Shown: positions 1-8,729 of the stretch, in pieces
Numbering within the stretch: the stretch's first letter is position 1
How the letters are laid out: the number at the start of each line of letters is the position of its first letter
NCBI RefSeq assembly: GCF_002887815.1
Contig: NZ_PDHO01000003.1
Location: 310,001-374,000 of the forward strand
From: Mycobacterium sp. ENV421
GTDB taxonomy: Bacteria > Actinomycetota > Actinomycetes > Mycobacteriales > Mycobacteriaceae
Direction: 5' to 3'
DNA length: 64,000 nt
Position numbers and translations under genes: made by a program
Notes under the pieces: model-generated
The model's input: the letters and a program-made list of their open reading frames with translations, nothing else
What the model was told of the DNA's origin: nothing
Database searches by the model: none

Positions 1-1
1 C

Positions 2-772
2 ACTGAGCGCACCTACCCCGGCGCGGTGTGGAGCTTCTCCATCGGCTGGGGTTGCGACAAGCTCATCACCGCCGCCGACCTGGTGCCGGTACGGGCGGCT
101 CTGTCGTCCGCACATCGTTCGGGCACAACAGCTTTCGATGCCAGCGGTGACCTGGCCGGCCTCGACTGCAAGGGCGGCGACGAGTGGTCGTCACCACCGA
201 GCGACAACGACGTGGGACTGGACGCCGTGGCGTCGATGCCGGAGATGACCGACGTCGGCGGCACGACGGTGTCCACCGACGACAAAGGCGACTGGCTCGC
301 CGAGCAGTCCTGGTTCGACCCGCCACTGTCGCAAGGCACCGGCGGCGGTGTTTCGGCGCTCTTCGATCGGCCCGAGTGGCAGCAGCACCTCAGCGCGCCC
401 AAAGGTGACGGCAAGCGGCTGACGCCTGATATCGCGGCCGTGGCCGACCCCTTCACCGGCGTGCAGATCGTGTTCAACCAGCAGGTGATCGTCGGCGGGG
501 GCACTTCGCTGGCCGCACCCATCTGGGCCGGATTGACCGCGTTGATGAACCAGTTCGTGGTGGACAAGGGCGGTTCGCTGATCGGCAACATCAACCCGCT
601 GCTCTACGCCATCGCCCAGGGCACGCCGCTGCCCGCCTTCCGTGACGTCGTGCTCGGCGGTAACGCGGTGGACAATGCCGGACCGGGCTATGACCTGGTG
701 ACCGGGCTGGGCACTCCCAATGTCGAGAACCTGGCGCAGAATATCCTTGTGACCCAGAAGGTGGTCGGATGA
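2..772 (+). CDS. Sedolisin-type (S53) serine peptidase, 3' part only
   Basis: The reading frame is open at the left edge, so only the C-terminal ~257 residues are visible and the start lies outside the window. The fragment matches the pro-kumamolisin/sedolisin family of secreted, acid-active serine peptidases. The nucleophile motif GGGTSLAAP is present (Ser codon at 506-508; family pattern SGTSxxxP). A FDASGD stretch probably carries the oxyanion-hole Asp. A C-terminal segment FRDVV..GGN...AGPGYD..TGLGTPN is the typical calcium-binding site of the family. The N-terminal prodomain, the Glu/Asp of the catalytic triad and any signal peptide cannot be seen. The stop overlaps the next start (ATGA), so the gene is probably cotranscribed with two membrane-protein genes. 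Family assignment is firm; substrate is unknown. Confidence 0.82.
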   Translation, partial: TERTYPGAVWSFSIGWGCDKLITAADLVPVRAALSSAHRSGTTAFDASGDLAGLDCKGGDEWSSPPSDNDVGLDAVASMPEMTDVGGTTVSTDDKGDWLAEQSWFDPPLSQGTGGGVSALFDRPEWQQHLSAPKGDGKRLTPDIAAVADPFTGVQIVFNQQVIVGGGTSLAAPIWAGLTALMNQFVVDKGGSLIGNINPLLYAIAQGTPLPAFRDVVLGGNAVDNAGPGYDLVTGLGTPNVENLAQNILVTQKVVG

Positions 773-1989
773 GTGCGCCGGAGAACGGCATCGACGACGT
801 TCCGACGATGCAATGTTCGGTCTGCCAGATCGACGTCCCCGCCGGGGCGTTCTGCGGCTACTGCGGCGCGCACGCGGCCGACGAACCCCACCGCGGACCG
901 CGATGGCTGGGCCGGCTGCGGGGCGACACCTTTGGTGCGTCGCCGGGCGAGAGCGTCTTGCTGCCGGCGATAGCCAGCTCGCTGTTCCCGCATCTGCCAC
1001 AGCGGTCCCGGACGCCATTCCGGGTGGGGCTGGCACTGGTGCTCGTCGGCCTGGTCGTGTTCGCCGTCGTGAAGATGCCCGCGGCGCTGATCACCGTCGC
1101 CGCGCTCGGGTTGCCGCTGTTGTTCGTGCTGTACCTCGCCGAATCGGCGGTGTACCGCGACATGTCCACATGGTCACTGCTGCTGGCCGGCACGCTGGGG
1201 GCAGCGCTCGGGGTGGGCTGGACGCTGTTGACGGGTCAGATGGTGGCCCGCGCCTATGGCGTGCCGATGGCCGCGGGCATGGCGATTCACCACCTTGTGC
1301 GCGAAGGCATGATCATCCCCGCGGGCGGGATGATCCTGATGCTGGTGCCCACGGTCCTGGTTCGGGTGCTGCGGCCGAATTCGCGAGAATCCCTGGACGG
1401 GTTCGTCGTGGGGGCACTGTCCGCGCTGATGTTCGCCGCCGGCGCGACCCTGACCCGGCTTGCACCGCAGTTCGCCACCGGACTGTTGGCGCACAGCCGT
1501 CCGATGAAGGGCCTGCTCGTCGAGGCGCTGTTGTGTGGCGTGACGATTCCGCTCACCGCCGCCGTGGCCGGCGGGATGATCGGTATCGCGTTGTGGTTCA
1601 AGGGCCAGAACTCCAACCCGCATGAGCACCCCGGCCGAACCCGCGCCGTGCTGTTCGCGCTGGCGATCGTGGTGGTGGTGATTCACACCGGTGTCGCGAT
1701 CACCGACATCATGGGGATGGAGCAGCTCCGGATGCTGGCCGTCCACGTCGTGATGACGTTGGTGGTACTCGTTCTGCTGCGAATCGCGTTGCAGCTCGCG
1801 CTTCTTCACGAAGCGCACGATCCGATCGAGCTGGACGAGCCGCTGCTGTGCATCCACTGTCAGCACGTGGTTCCCGATATGGCATTCTGCCCGGCGTGCG
1901 GCGTGGCCACCCGGGCGTCGTCGCGCGCGTCGCGACATGAGCGCCGTGAGTTGCGTCCGGTTCGACAGGTCGCCGCGGAGGGGTCGTGA
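769..1989 (+). CDS. Multi-pass membrane protein with zinc ribbons at both ends
   Basis: 406 residues, starting at an ATG that overlaps the peptidase stop by 4 bases. The N-terminus has a zinc ribbon (C16, C19, C29, C32). The C-terminus has a second one with identical spacing (CX2C-X9-CX2C) and the same 'VP..AFC' core, so the two look like an internal duplication. Between them are about eight hydrophobic segments (residues ~85-365). The stretch SLDGFVVGALSALMFAAG faintly resembles the 'DGxxxG' helix of PrsW/CAAX-like intramembrane proteins, but the usual Glu-rich catalytic motifs are not evident, so that link is speculative. The position in the operon suggests a job with the secreted S53 peptidase, perhaps sensing or export. 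Exact function is unknown. Confidence 0.75.
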   Translation: MSAPENGIDDVPTMQCSVCQIDVPAGAFCGYCGAHAADEPHRGPRWLGRLRGDTFGASPGESVLLPAIASSLFPHLPQRSRTPFRVGLALVLVGLVVFAVVKMPAALITVAALGLPLLFVLYLAESAVYRDMSTWSLLLAGTLGAALGVGWTLLTGQMVARAYGVPMAAGMAIHHLVREGMIIPAGGMILMLVPTVLVRVLRPNSRESLDGFVVGALSALMFAAGATLTRLAPQFATGLLAHSRPMKGLLVEALLCGVTIPLTAAVAGGMIGIALWFKGQNSNPHEHPGRTRAVLFALAIVVVVIHTGVAITDIMGMEQLRMLAVHVVMTLVVLVLLRIALQLALLHEAHDPIELDEPLLCIHCQHVVPDMAFCPACGVATRASSRASRHERRELRPVRQVAAEGS

Positions 1990-2729
1990 CCGCACCCTCG
2001 GCCGCTGCCGGCGAGGAGAAGTTCGTCGGGTATGCGCTGCCGGCCGGCCTCTACGTCGCCCCGGAAGTGCGGCGCCCCAAATTCAGTCGCACCGTCGGAA
2101 TTTGGATGGCGGGGATCGTCGTCGTCGCCTTGATTCTGGTCGGGGTGTCGCTGTCGGTCACCAAGAAGGCCCCGCGCTACATGTGTCCGCCCGAATGCGG
2201 TGCCCCGCCGATGGGCACGCCCGTGACGGGACTTCCCCGCTTCACCGCGGCGGACGGCTCATTCTCCGTGTCCTATCCGACAGCGAATTCGGCCTACGAG
2301 ATCTCCACCGAAGGCAACGGCGTGACCGCGAAGTTCACCGCCGGGGATACCGGTGTGCTGCAACTGTTTTCCGAGCCTGCGAATGGCCGCGACCCGCAGA
2401 CCATCGCCCGTGATCTGTTGAAGAAGAAGTTCCCCGACGCCAAGATCGCCTACGAGATCCCCAACGCGATGGTCGGCTATCAACCCGGGTACGGCGAGGT
2501 CGCCGACACCTGGCCGCAGGGGACGTCCAACAGCTACATCCGCCTGCGCACCGTGCTGCTGGTGGCGATCAAGAACGATCTGGCGCTGGTGGCCGGCGCT
2601 GTCGGCCCGTACCACGCGTTCGGCCCTGATTTCGGCCCCGGCCTCCCGTCAGGTGCCAATCTGCAGATCGCCCAGGACATGGGCAAATACGTCAACAGCT
2701 TCGCCTGGCAGGGTGACCCGCCGCGCTGA
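1986..2729 (+). CDS. Single-pass membrane-anchored extracytoplasmic protein
   Basis: 247 residues from a GTG start that overlaps the upstream stop (GTGA). A cytoplasmic segment of ~37 residues is followed by one transmembrane helix (~38-59). A short cysteine-containing linker (CPPECG) comes next, then a soluble outer domain of ~170 residues with sequence such as GSFSVSYP and GYGEVADTW. The outer domain resembles the generic beta-rich domains of many exported mycobacterial proteins. I do not recognise a named family. Coupled to the S53 peptidase and the zinc-ribbon membrane protein, it is the likely third member of a small envelope operon. The gene ends 6 bases before the convergent zincin gene. 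Confidence 0.72.
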   Translation: MTAPSAAAGEEKFVGYALPAGLYVAPEVRRPKFSRTVGIWMAGIVVVALILVGVSLSVTKKAPRYMCPPECGAPPMGTPVTGLPRFTAADGSFSVSYPTANSAYEISTEGNGVTAKFTAGDTGVLQLFSEPANGRDPQTIARDLLKKKFPDAKIAYEIPNAMVGYQPGYGEVADTWPQGTSNSYIRLRTVLLVAIKNDLALVAGAVGPYHAFGPDFGPGLPSGANLQIAQDMGKYVNSFAWQGDPPR

Positions 2730-2735
2730 ACTGCC

Positions 2736-3086
2736 TCAGCCCCAACCTAACTCGTGTAGTCGATCGTCGTCGATGCCGAAATGGTGTGCGATCTCGTGGA
2801 TTACGGTGATCGCCACCTCCTCGACCACGTCGGCCTCCGTCTCGCACATGTCCAGCAGCGGTTCGCGATAGATCGTGACGGTGTCGGGAAGTGATCCGGC
2901 GTAACTGGAATCGCGCTCGGTCAGCGCGACGCCTTCATAGAGGCCCAGCAGGTCGGGGTCGTCCGGGTGGTGATCTTCGACCATGATCACGACGTTGTCG
3001 ATCGCCTTGGCCAGCCCGGGCGGAATCAGATCCAGTGCGTCACCGACCAATTCCTCGAACCGTGCCGGGTCCATCCGGACGGGCAC
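2736..3086 (-). CDS. Zincin-like metallopeptidase family protein (Rv3836-like)
   Basis: 116 residues. The zinc motif HEIAHHFGIDDDRLHELG (HExxH with a downstream Gly and a further His-Glu) near the C-terminus is the hallmark of the small zincin_1 (DUF1025) metallopeptidases. Length fits the family, whose M. tuberculosis member is Rv3836 and lies beside Rv3835 and serS just as here. A GTG start at 3086 overlaps the stop of the upstream membrane-protein gene by one base (TAGTG), indicating translational coupling. An internal ATG at 3074 is an alternative start. Probably cytoplasmic; the physiological substrate is not known. Confidence 0.85.
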   Translation of the reverse strand: MPVRMDPARFEELVGDALDLIPPGLAKAIDNVVIMVEDHHPDDPDLLGLYEGVALTERDSSYAGSLPDTVTIYREPLLDMCETEADVVEEVAITVIHEIAHHFGIDDDRLHELGWG

Positions 3087-4477
3087 TAGGCCGGCGGTGG
3101 AACGGGGATGTCGGCGGGCCCGGGCGGCGGGCCCGCCGGTGCCGCCGGAGCCGGAGGGCCGTCCATGGGCGGCGCGTCGGCGGGTGGCGGTGGCGGGGCG
3201 GGCACCGGTTCACCATTGACCACGTTGCCGTCGGCTGGCGGCGGCACTGCGGCGGGAGTGGTGGGTGCCGCGGTCGAACTCGGCGTCTGGGTTTGGGTCG
3301 CGGTCGCCGTCGACTGCTGCGGCAGGTGCTGGGTTTGGGTGGACTGGCTGGACTGGCTGCCGCTGTCGGTTGCCGACGGCGAATACGTGGTCGTCGGGAC
3401 GTCGGGCAACAGCGGAATCGACGGGAGGTTCAGGCGCTCGGACGGAATGTCCGGGGGCGGGATCGGCGGCATGCCGTTGATCAGCAGCGCACCCTTGGCG
3501 GGGTTGATCAACGTCGCCCAGCCGCCGTTACCCAGGGTGGCGCCGATGCTGCACGCCACCTGGTGGCTGCCGGCGGTCCAGCTGGGCAGCGAGATCGTGC
3601 TGTAGATCAGCGTCAGGGTGGTCGAGCGCAGCTGCACCGGTGCCAGGTAGGCGTCGGTCATCCGGGTGCACACGTCTTTGATGAAGGCGTCCTGGTCGGC
3701 ATCCGATGGCAATCCGCCGGAGAACTTCTCCGCGAGGTTCACCGTCCCCGTGACCTCCATGGCATGCGGGGCGCCGCAGTCGACGGGGATGTCGGTCGGT
3801 TGGTTGGTGGGCGGATCGATGCCCAGGCAGGTGCCGGCCGGCCAGACCTTGGACTGGTCGAGCTCGGCCACCCGGCCCTTGAAGGCGGTCTGCTGGTTGT
3901 CGGCTCCCGGCAGCTGCAGGCCGCACAGCATGCGTCGCTCGCCGTCCTGCTTCCAGGCCTTGTCACCCGACCACAGCATGCTGATCGTGAACTTGCTGTT
4001 CGGATCGAATTTGTCGCCCAGGTACCGCTCGACAGCCGGCTGGCATTGCTCGAGGCTGATCTGCTGGATCCGGGCGGCGCTCGGCGGCGCGGCGTTGGGC
4101 CCGTATTCGGTCCCCGGATAGGTGCGCATGTCGACGGACTCGGCCACCTCGAACTTGTGGTCGCCCTTGCAGTCGACGATGGTGGCCGCGTCGGGATTCT
4201 TGTCCCAGGTCAAACAGCTGCCCGACTTGGCGTTGGCGAAGGCCGCCGTCCCCTTGGCGCCCGACAGCGGGTTGGACCCGGCGTAGCCGGCCAGCCGGTT
4301 GTTGTAGCCGATCGGCAACGCGGTGACGACACCCGCGATCAGAAGGCCGCCGAGCGCGGTCAGCAGCAGGGCCCGTCGGGTCGACGTGGCCTGGAAGGTG
4401 CCGAGAAACGTTCGCCTCGATGTGCCCGGTTCGGGCTGGTCAGGCGTCACGTCGTCGCGCTCGGATAACTGCAGCAT
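3086..4477 (-). CDS. Septum_form-domain membrane protein with proline-rich tail (Rv3835-like)
   Basis: 463 residues. A cytoplasmic N-terminus (~34 residues) and one transmembrane helix (~35-56) lead to an outer region with two Cys-containing repeats of the Septum_form type. In each, a GSC/GTC near the start pairs with a later C..H(K)FEV or CGAPHAMEV element (about residues 80-180 and 205-310). The last ~130 residues are Ser/Thr/Gln- and then Pro/Ala-rich, a low-complexity tail likely to span or sit in the wall. Synteny with Rv3835, next to serS and the zincin, supports the assignment. The domain name comes from actinobacterial proteins implicated in septation; a role in division here is inference. 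Confidence 0.82.
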   Translation of the reverse strand: MLQLSERDDVTPDQPEPGTSRRTFLGTFQATSTRRALLLTALGGLLIAGVVTALPIGYNNRLAGYAGSNPLSGAKGTAAFANAKSGSCLTWDKNPDAATIVDCKGDHKFEVAESVDMRTYPGTEYGPNAAPPSAARIQQISLEQCQPAVERYLGDKFDPNSKFTISMLWSGDKAWKQDGERRMLCGLQLPGADNQQTAFKGRVAELDQSKVWPAGTCLGIDPPTNQPTDIPVDCGAPHAMEVTGTVNLAEKFSGGLPSDADQDAFIKDVCTRMTDAYLAPVQLRSTTLTLIYSTISLPSWTAGSHQVACSIGATLGNGGWATLINPAKGALLINGMPPIPPPDIPSERLNLPSIPLLPDVPTTTYSPSATDSGSQSSQSTQTQHLPQQSTATATQTQTPSSTAAPTTPAAVPPPADGNVVNGEPVPAPPPPPADAPPMDGPPAPAAPAGPPPGPADIPVPPPA

Positions 4478-4606
4478 CGCCCTCTATTGTGGCAGGCGCG
4501 GCGAGGCGTGTGACAAGTGATGCAGTTGTAATGTTATGGGGTTGTGCTGTGTCGTCGGCCGGAGGGGCCGACGCACCGCTGCGGCCAACTAGCTAGGGTT
4601 GCGGGC

Positions 4607-5860
4607 GTGATCGACCTGAAACTGCTGCGCGACGACCCCGATGCGGTACGGCGGTCCCAGCTCAGCCGTGGTGAGGATCCGGGCCTCGTCGACGCCCTGC
4701 TGGACGCCGACACCGCGCGCCGGGCGGCGATATCGAGAGCCGATTCACTGCGCGCCGAGCAGAAGGCCGCCAGCAAGAAGGTCGGTTCGGCATCCCCTGA
4801 TGATCGGCCGGCACTGCTCGAGCAGGCCAAAGAGCTTGCCGCGCAGGTGAAGTCGGCCGAAGCCGAGCAGGCTCAAGCCGAAGCGGCGATGACGGCCGCG
4901 CACATGGGCATCCAGAATGTCATCATCGCCGGCGTTCCGGCCGGTGGTGAGGACGATTTCGCCGTGCTCGAGGTTGTGGGCCAGCCGCGCGAGATCGAGA
5001 ACCCGAAGGACCACCTCGAACTCGGCGAGTCGCTAGGGCTCATCGACATGGAGCGCGGCGCCAAGGTGTCGGGATCGCGGTTCTACTTCCTGACCGGCCG
5101 CGGCGCCCTGCTTCAACTCGGGCTGCTCCAGCTGGCGGTACGGGTGGCTACCGAGAACGGCTTCACGCTGATGATCCCGCCGGTGCTGGTACGCCCCGAG
5201 GTGATGGCCGGAACCGGATTCCTCGGTGCCCACGCCGACGAGATCTACCACCTCGCGGACGATGACCTCTATCTCGTCGGTACCTCAGAGGTGCCGTTGG
5301 CGGGTTATCACTCCGACGAGATCCTCGACCTCTCGGGCGGTCCGTTGCGCTACGCCGGATGGTCGTCCTGCTTCCGGCGCGAGGCCGGCAGTTACGGCAA
5401 GGACACTCGCGGCATCATCCGGGTGCACCAGTTCGACAAGGTGGAGGGCTTCGTTTACTGCCGCCCTGAGGACGCCGAGGCCGAACACCAGCGGCTGTTG
5501 GGCTGGCAGCGCCAGATGCTCGAGCTCATCGACGTGCCCTACCGGGTGATCGACGTGGCCGCCGGTGACCTCGGTTCGTCGGCGGCACGCAAATTCGACT
5601 GCGAGGCTTGGGTTCCCACCCAGCAGGCCTACCGCGAACTCACCTCGACGTCGAACTGCACGACGTTCCAGGCTCGTCGGCTGGCCACCCGGTACCGCGA
5701 CGAGAACGGCAAGCCGCAGACCGCGGCGACCCTGAACGGGACGCTGGCCACAACGCGGTGGCTGGTCGCGATCCTGGAGAACCATCAGCAGCCTGACGGC
5801 AGCGTGCGTGTTCCCGCCGCCCTGGTACCTTACGTTGGGACGGAGGTCCTGCAACCGTGA
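4607..5860 (+). CDS. serS: Seryl-tRNA synthetase
   Basis: 417 residues, close to the M. tuberculosis enzyme (419). It charges tRNA-Ser (and tRNA-Sec where present) with serine in the cytoplasm. The N-terminus ([17 protein letters not shown]) starts the family's antiparallel coiled-coil arm (~residues 25-110). The class II core follows with motif 2 ([22 protein letters not shown]) and motif 3 ([18 protein letters not shown]). The GTG at 4607 is chosen because it gives the canonical N-terminus; the frame is open upstream to 4544 without homology. It diverges from the Septum_form gene across ~129 bases that must hold both promoters. Its stop overlaps the next start (GTGA). Confidence 0.96.
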   Translation: MIDLKLLRDDPDAVRRSQLSRGEDPGLVDALLDADTARRAAISRADSLRAEQKAASKKVGSASPDDRPALLEQAKELAAQVKSAEAEQAQAEAAMTAAHMGIQNVIIAGVPAGGEDDFAVLEVVGQPREIENPKDHLELGESLGLIDMERGAKVSGSRFYFLTGRGALLQLGLLQLAVRVATENGFTLMIPPVLVRPEVMAGTGFLGAHADEIYHLADDDLYLVGTSEVPLAGYHSDEILDLSGGPLRYAGWSSCFRREAGSYGKDTRGIIRVHQFDKVEGFVYCRPEDAEAEHQRLLGWQRQMLELIDVPYRVIDVAAGDLGSSAARKFDCEAWVPTQQAYRELTSTSNCTTFQARRLATRYRDENGKPQTAATLNGTLATTRWLVAILENHQQPDGSVRVPAALVPYVGTEVLQP

Positions 5861-6681
5861 TCGAACTCGACCTCGATGAGGTGCGCGGCTGGTTCGGCTT
5901 CGGCGTGGCCGGAAACTTCGCCGGCCATCTCGAACAGGCCGGCGAGGCAGTCGATTTCGTCAATGTCAAGACGGAGGGCAAAGAAGGTTCAGCCCCCAAG
6001 GGAATCTTCCCGTGGTACGCGCCCGGGCACGACAGTTTCCTGGGGGAGTTTCCGCTGTCCCACGACGCGTTGATGGTGCCCAAGACGACGGAGGCCGACG
6101 GCCCGCTGAACCTGCAGATCGAGCCCGAGGTCGGGTTGGCCTGTGACGTGGTGTGGGAGGGCGACACCGTGGTCACGCTGCGACCGTTTGCGCTCGGCGC
6201 GTTCAACGACTGCTCGATCCGCCGGCCCAACGCGGCCAAGATCAGCCACAAGAAGAACTGGGGCCCGTCATCGAAAGGCGTTGCGCACCAGTTCTTCGAC
6301 ATCAGCGACCTCACCCCGGACGGCCCGACCGCGACGCTGCGGCTGCTGTGCCATCTGCGCACCGCCGACGGCGTGCACCACGAGTACGGGGTGGACAGCC
6401 CGCTGCTGGGCTATTCGTACTACGGCGAGGTGTTGCTGGACTGGATCGTCGAGCGGTTGGCCAACCAAAAGGGTTCGCCCGATACGCCTTTGGAGGATGT
6501 CGGAGCGCTCATGGTCGCGTCCGGGCGTCCGAAACGGGTACTGATCGGCATCGGTGCGACGCGCTACACCGAGCTGGGGGAGTCGACGTACCTGCAGCCG
6601 GGCGATGAGGCCATCGTGCGGGTGTACGACACCGAGAGCGACGCGGCATCCGAACTGCGCCAGTTGGTCTGGCAGCCCTAG
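5857..6681 (+). CDS. Conserved DUF5718-like protein downstream of serS
   Basis: 274 residues, with a GTG start overlapping the serS stop, so it is translationally coupled to seryl-tRNA synthetase. The sequence ([20 protein letters not shown] near the N-terminus, [26 protein letters not shown]) looks like the DUF5718 family, and the QIEPEVGLA block recalls the fumarylacetoacetate-hydrolase fold. It has no signal peptide or membrane segment. The biochemical role is unknown; conserved coupling to serS could be tested as a functional clue. The gene ends just before a strong hairpin. Confidence 0.7.
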   Translation: MIELDLDEVRGWFGFGVAGNFAGHLEQAGEAVDFVNVKTEGKEGSAPKGIFPWYAPGHDSFLGEFPLSHDALMVPKTTEADGPLNLQIEPEVGLACDVVWEGDTVVTLRPFALGAFNDCSIRRPNAAKISHKKNWGPSSKGVAHQFFDISDLTPDGPTATLRLLCHLRTADGVHHEYGVDSPLLGYSYYGEVLLDWIVERLANQKGSPDTPLEDVGALMVASGRPKRVLIGIGATRYTELGESTYLQPGDEAIVRVYDTESDAASELRQLVWQP

Positions 6682-6693
6682 TCCTTTCCTCAC

Positions 6694-6719
6694 TGCGCCC
6701 AAACCGACGTTTGGACGCA
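6694..6719. terminator. Hairpin between convergent genes, likely bidirectional terminator
   Basis: TGCG-C-CCAAAC, a CGAC loop and GTTTGG-A-CGCA form a 10-bp stem with one internal mismatch and a 4-base loop. It lies 12 bases past the stop of the plus-strand gene and in the gap before the convergent minus-strand gene, a position that suits a terminator for both. There is no long U-tract, as is common in mycobacteria. Confidence 0.5.
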
Positions 6720-6772
6720 AAAGGTCGAGTGGATCGCGCCATTTCGTCGATCTCGGCGCGGGCGTGCAGTGA

Positions 6773-7108
6773 CTAACCCAGCAGCTCGTTCAGCACCGTC
6801 AAGAACTCCTGCGGCTTCACCGGGGTGAACGCCGGGCTCGGATAGGTCCCGGGCACGTCGAGGGTCACCAGCGTGGATTTCACCGGACGGTAGATGTCCA
6901 GCGGCAGCCAGCGGCGCAGATCCGAGCTACCCCAGAATCGGAAGCGCTGCATCCAGAACCCCAGCGGCTCGGCCTTGTATCCCCGGATCGAGTGCAGGGG
7001 AATCACTTTCGCGGTACCCGACGGAAAGTGATAGCGCCGCAACGTCAGTGCGTAACGGTCCAGTTGCACCAGGCCGTCGTCGTAATGCTGCTGCGGTGGG
7101 GCGCTCAT
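6773..7108 (-). CDS. Small conserved protein, possible PH-like fold, coupled to MBL-Rieske gene
   Basis: 111 residues from an ATG at 7108 whose first bases overlap the stop of the upstream MBL-Rieske gene (ATGA), so the two form an operon. It has no signal peptide or helix spanning the membrane. The pattern of short beta-strand-like segments (DRYALTLRRYHF, KVIPLHSIRGYKA, TLVTLDVPG) followed by a C-terminal amphipathic helix (PQEFLTVLNELLG) resembles bacterial PH-like domains; this is fold-level inference only. A longer open frame extends upstream, but it lies inside the Rieske gene and is not supported. Function unknown. Confidence 0.7.
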   Translation of the reverse strand: MSAPPQQHYDDGLVQLDRYALTLRRYHFPSGTAKVIPLHSIRGYKAEPLGFWMQRFRFWGSSDLRRWLPLDIYRPVKSTLVTLDVPGTYPSPAFTPVKPQEFLTVLNELLG

Positions 7109-8655
7109 AGTCGAGAACACCGCAGCTCGTGGCCTTTGGTGGTCAGGCATCGTCCGGTCTCCAGATTCCACTGCCAGCCGTGCAGGTTGCACGTCAACGT
7201 CGAACCTTCCACCACACCGAATTTCGACAGGTCGGCTTTCAGGTGCGGGCAGCGGCGTTGCATCGTGTACCCACCGATCTCCACGTCGCTGCTGTCGTCG
7301 TGGGTCTCGGCGAACCAGCCGTCCGCGTAGGCGATCCGCTCGTCGGTCAGACACTTGAAGAAGGTGTACAGGTACTCGTTGTAACCGCCGACCCGCCACG
7401 CGCGGAAGCGGGTGGACAGGAAGATCGTGTTCACCCAGTCCGGTTCGTCGTCACGCAGAACGGTCCGCACCAGTTCCGGGGCGATCTCGAAGCCGTACCG
7501 GAACTTCTCATCGGCAATCGGCTCCCGCACAACGCGTTTCGGGAAGTCCACCACGATGGTCTCCGGTCCGACACGCAGCTCCACCGCGTAGCCGATACCG
7601 TCGCAGATCTGGTCGCTCTGCAGCATGATGGGTTCGAATTTCGCGCGCAGCGGCTCCAGCAGCGATTCGCCCGTCGCCGGCGCCCACCGCGCCTTCTCGG
7701 CGGCCAGCACCGGCGCCATCCGTTCGGCGTAGGCGGCGATGTACTCGGCCTTGCCGGTGGTGAAGATCGCCTCCACCTCGGGGGTCGGGATCGGGTGTTC
7801 GAGTGAATTCAGTTCCGGCCCGGTGAAATCGGCGACCGACCCGGGGATCATCAGCAGGCCGCCGTCGTTGCCGTTGCGCCGCATCTGGTCCAGGAAGACC
7901 ATCTGGTCGGGGAAGATGTTGGCCGGGTCGCCGTGGTCGTCATTGAGGTCACGCAGATCGGGATCCAGGAAGCATGGCGGCCCCGCCGACGGGATCACCC
8001 AGGTGGCACCGACATCGGCGATGAACTGCCTGCAGCGGTCCATACCGCGCTGACGCTTCTGAGTGCCGAACGACTGCTTGGCGCGCTCGGGCATGTCGTA
8101 GACCATCGGGTACCAGATCGCGCCCGAGTACTGCAGCATGTGCACGTCGATATGCCCGAATGCATCGGCCAGTAGGTCAACCGCGAGCGGGCGCGAGTCG
8201 TTCATGTTGAACACCGTCGTGGTGCCGTCGGAGACGACCAGCCCGGAGTCGCCGATCGGGCCGTCGGCCGGGGCCCGCAGCGCCACGATCATCACGTCCA
8301 GCTCACCCTTGGGCCCGCTGACCCGATGCTTCACGGAGTCGGTGGTCTCGTAGAAGCGGTGGAAGCCCAGCGCCTCGAGTTCGCGCTTCAGGTCGGGCAC
8401 CGGGAAGTCCGGCAGCAGGACGACCGCGTCCTTGTTGACGTACTCGGTGAGCAGCTTGGGGTCGAAGTGGTCTTTGTGCAGGTGTGAGACGTAGAGGTAG
8501 TCGCAGTCGCCCAGCGCGGTCCAGTCCAGGGCGCTGTTGTCAGGGAAGACGAACCACGATCCGAAATAGGCGGGGTTCAGCCAGGGGTCGCACAGGATGC
8601 TTCCTGCCTGGGTGTCGATCCGAAAACCGGCGTGACCGATGCTGGTGACCTGCAC
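7105..8655 (-). CDS. Metallo-beta-lactamase-fold / Rieske [2Fe-2S] fusion protein (Rv3818-like)
   Basis: 516 residues. The N-terminal half is a metallo-beta-lactamase-fold hydrolase with the zinc motif SHLHKDHFD (HxHxDH) near residue 60. The C-terminus has a Rieske domain whose cluster ligands are visible as CPHLKAD and CNLHGWQW (about residues 470-495). This is the architecture of M. tuberculosis Rv3818. GTG at 8655 is taken as the start because it gives the conserved N-terminus MQVTSIGHAGF and is preceded by a good ribosome site (AAAGGGGA); the frame is open to 8682. The protein probably couples electron input to a hydrolase or oxygenase-like reaction, but substrate and partner are unknown. 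No export signal. Confidence 0.88.
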   Translation of the reverse strand: MQVTSIGHAGFRIDTQAGSILCDPWLNPAYFGSWFVFPDNSALDWTALGDCDYLYVSHLHKDHFDPKLLTEYVNKDAVVLLPDFPVPDLKRELEALGFHRFYETTDSVKHRVSGPKGELDVMIVALRAPADGPIGDSGLVVSDGTTTVFNMNDSRPLAVDLLADAFGHIDVHMLQYSGAIWYPMVYDMPERAKQSFGTQKRQRGMDRCRQFIADVGATWVIPSAGPPCFLDPDLRDLNDDHGDPANIFPDQMVFLDQMRRNGNDGGLLMIPGSVADFTGPELNSLEHPIPTPEVEAIFTTGKAEYIAAYAERMAPVLAAEKARWAPATGESLLEPLRAKFEPIMLQSDQICDGIGYAVELRVGPETIVVDFPKRVVREPIADEKFRYGFEIAPELVRTVLRDDEPDWVNTIFLSTRFRAWRVGGYNEYLYTFFKCLTDERIAYADGWFAETHDDSSDVEIGGYTMQRRCPHLKADLSKFGVVEGSTLTCNLHGWQWNLETGRCLTTKGHELRCSRL

Positions 8656-8729
8656 AAATCCCCTTTTCCGTGGTAACTGCACCAGCCACGAGCTTAGCCG
8701 CCAACGGTTCGCGAGCTAGGCTGACCGCT

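Noticed and set aside
3108..3605. Gly/Ala-rich plus-strand frame opposite the Septum_form gene
   Set aside because: It is the antisense of the proline-rich tail; the Pro codons CCN read as Gly on the other strand.
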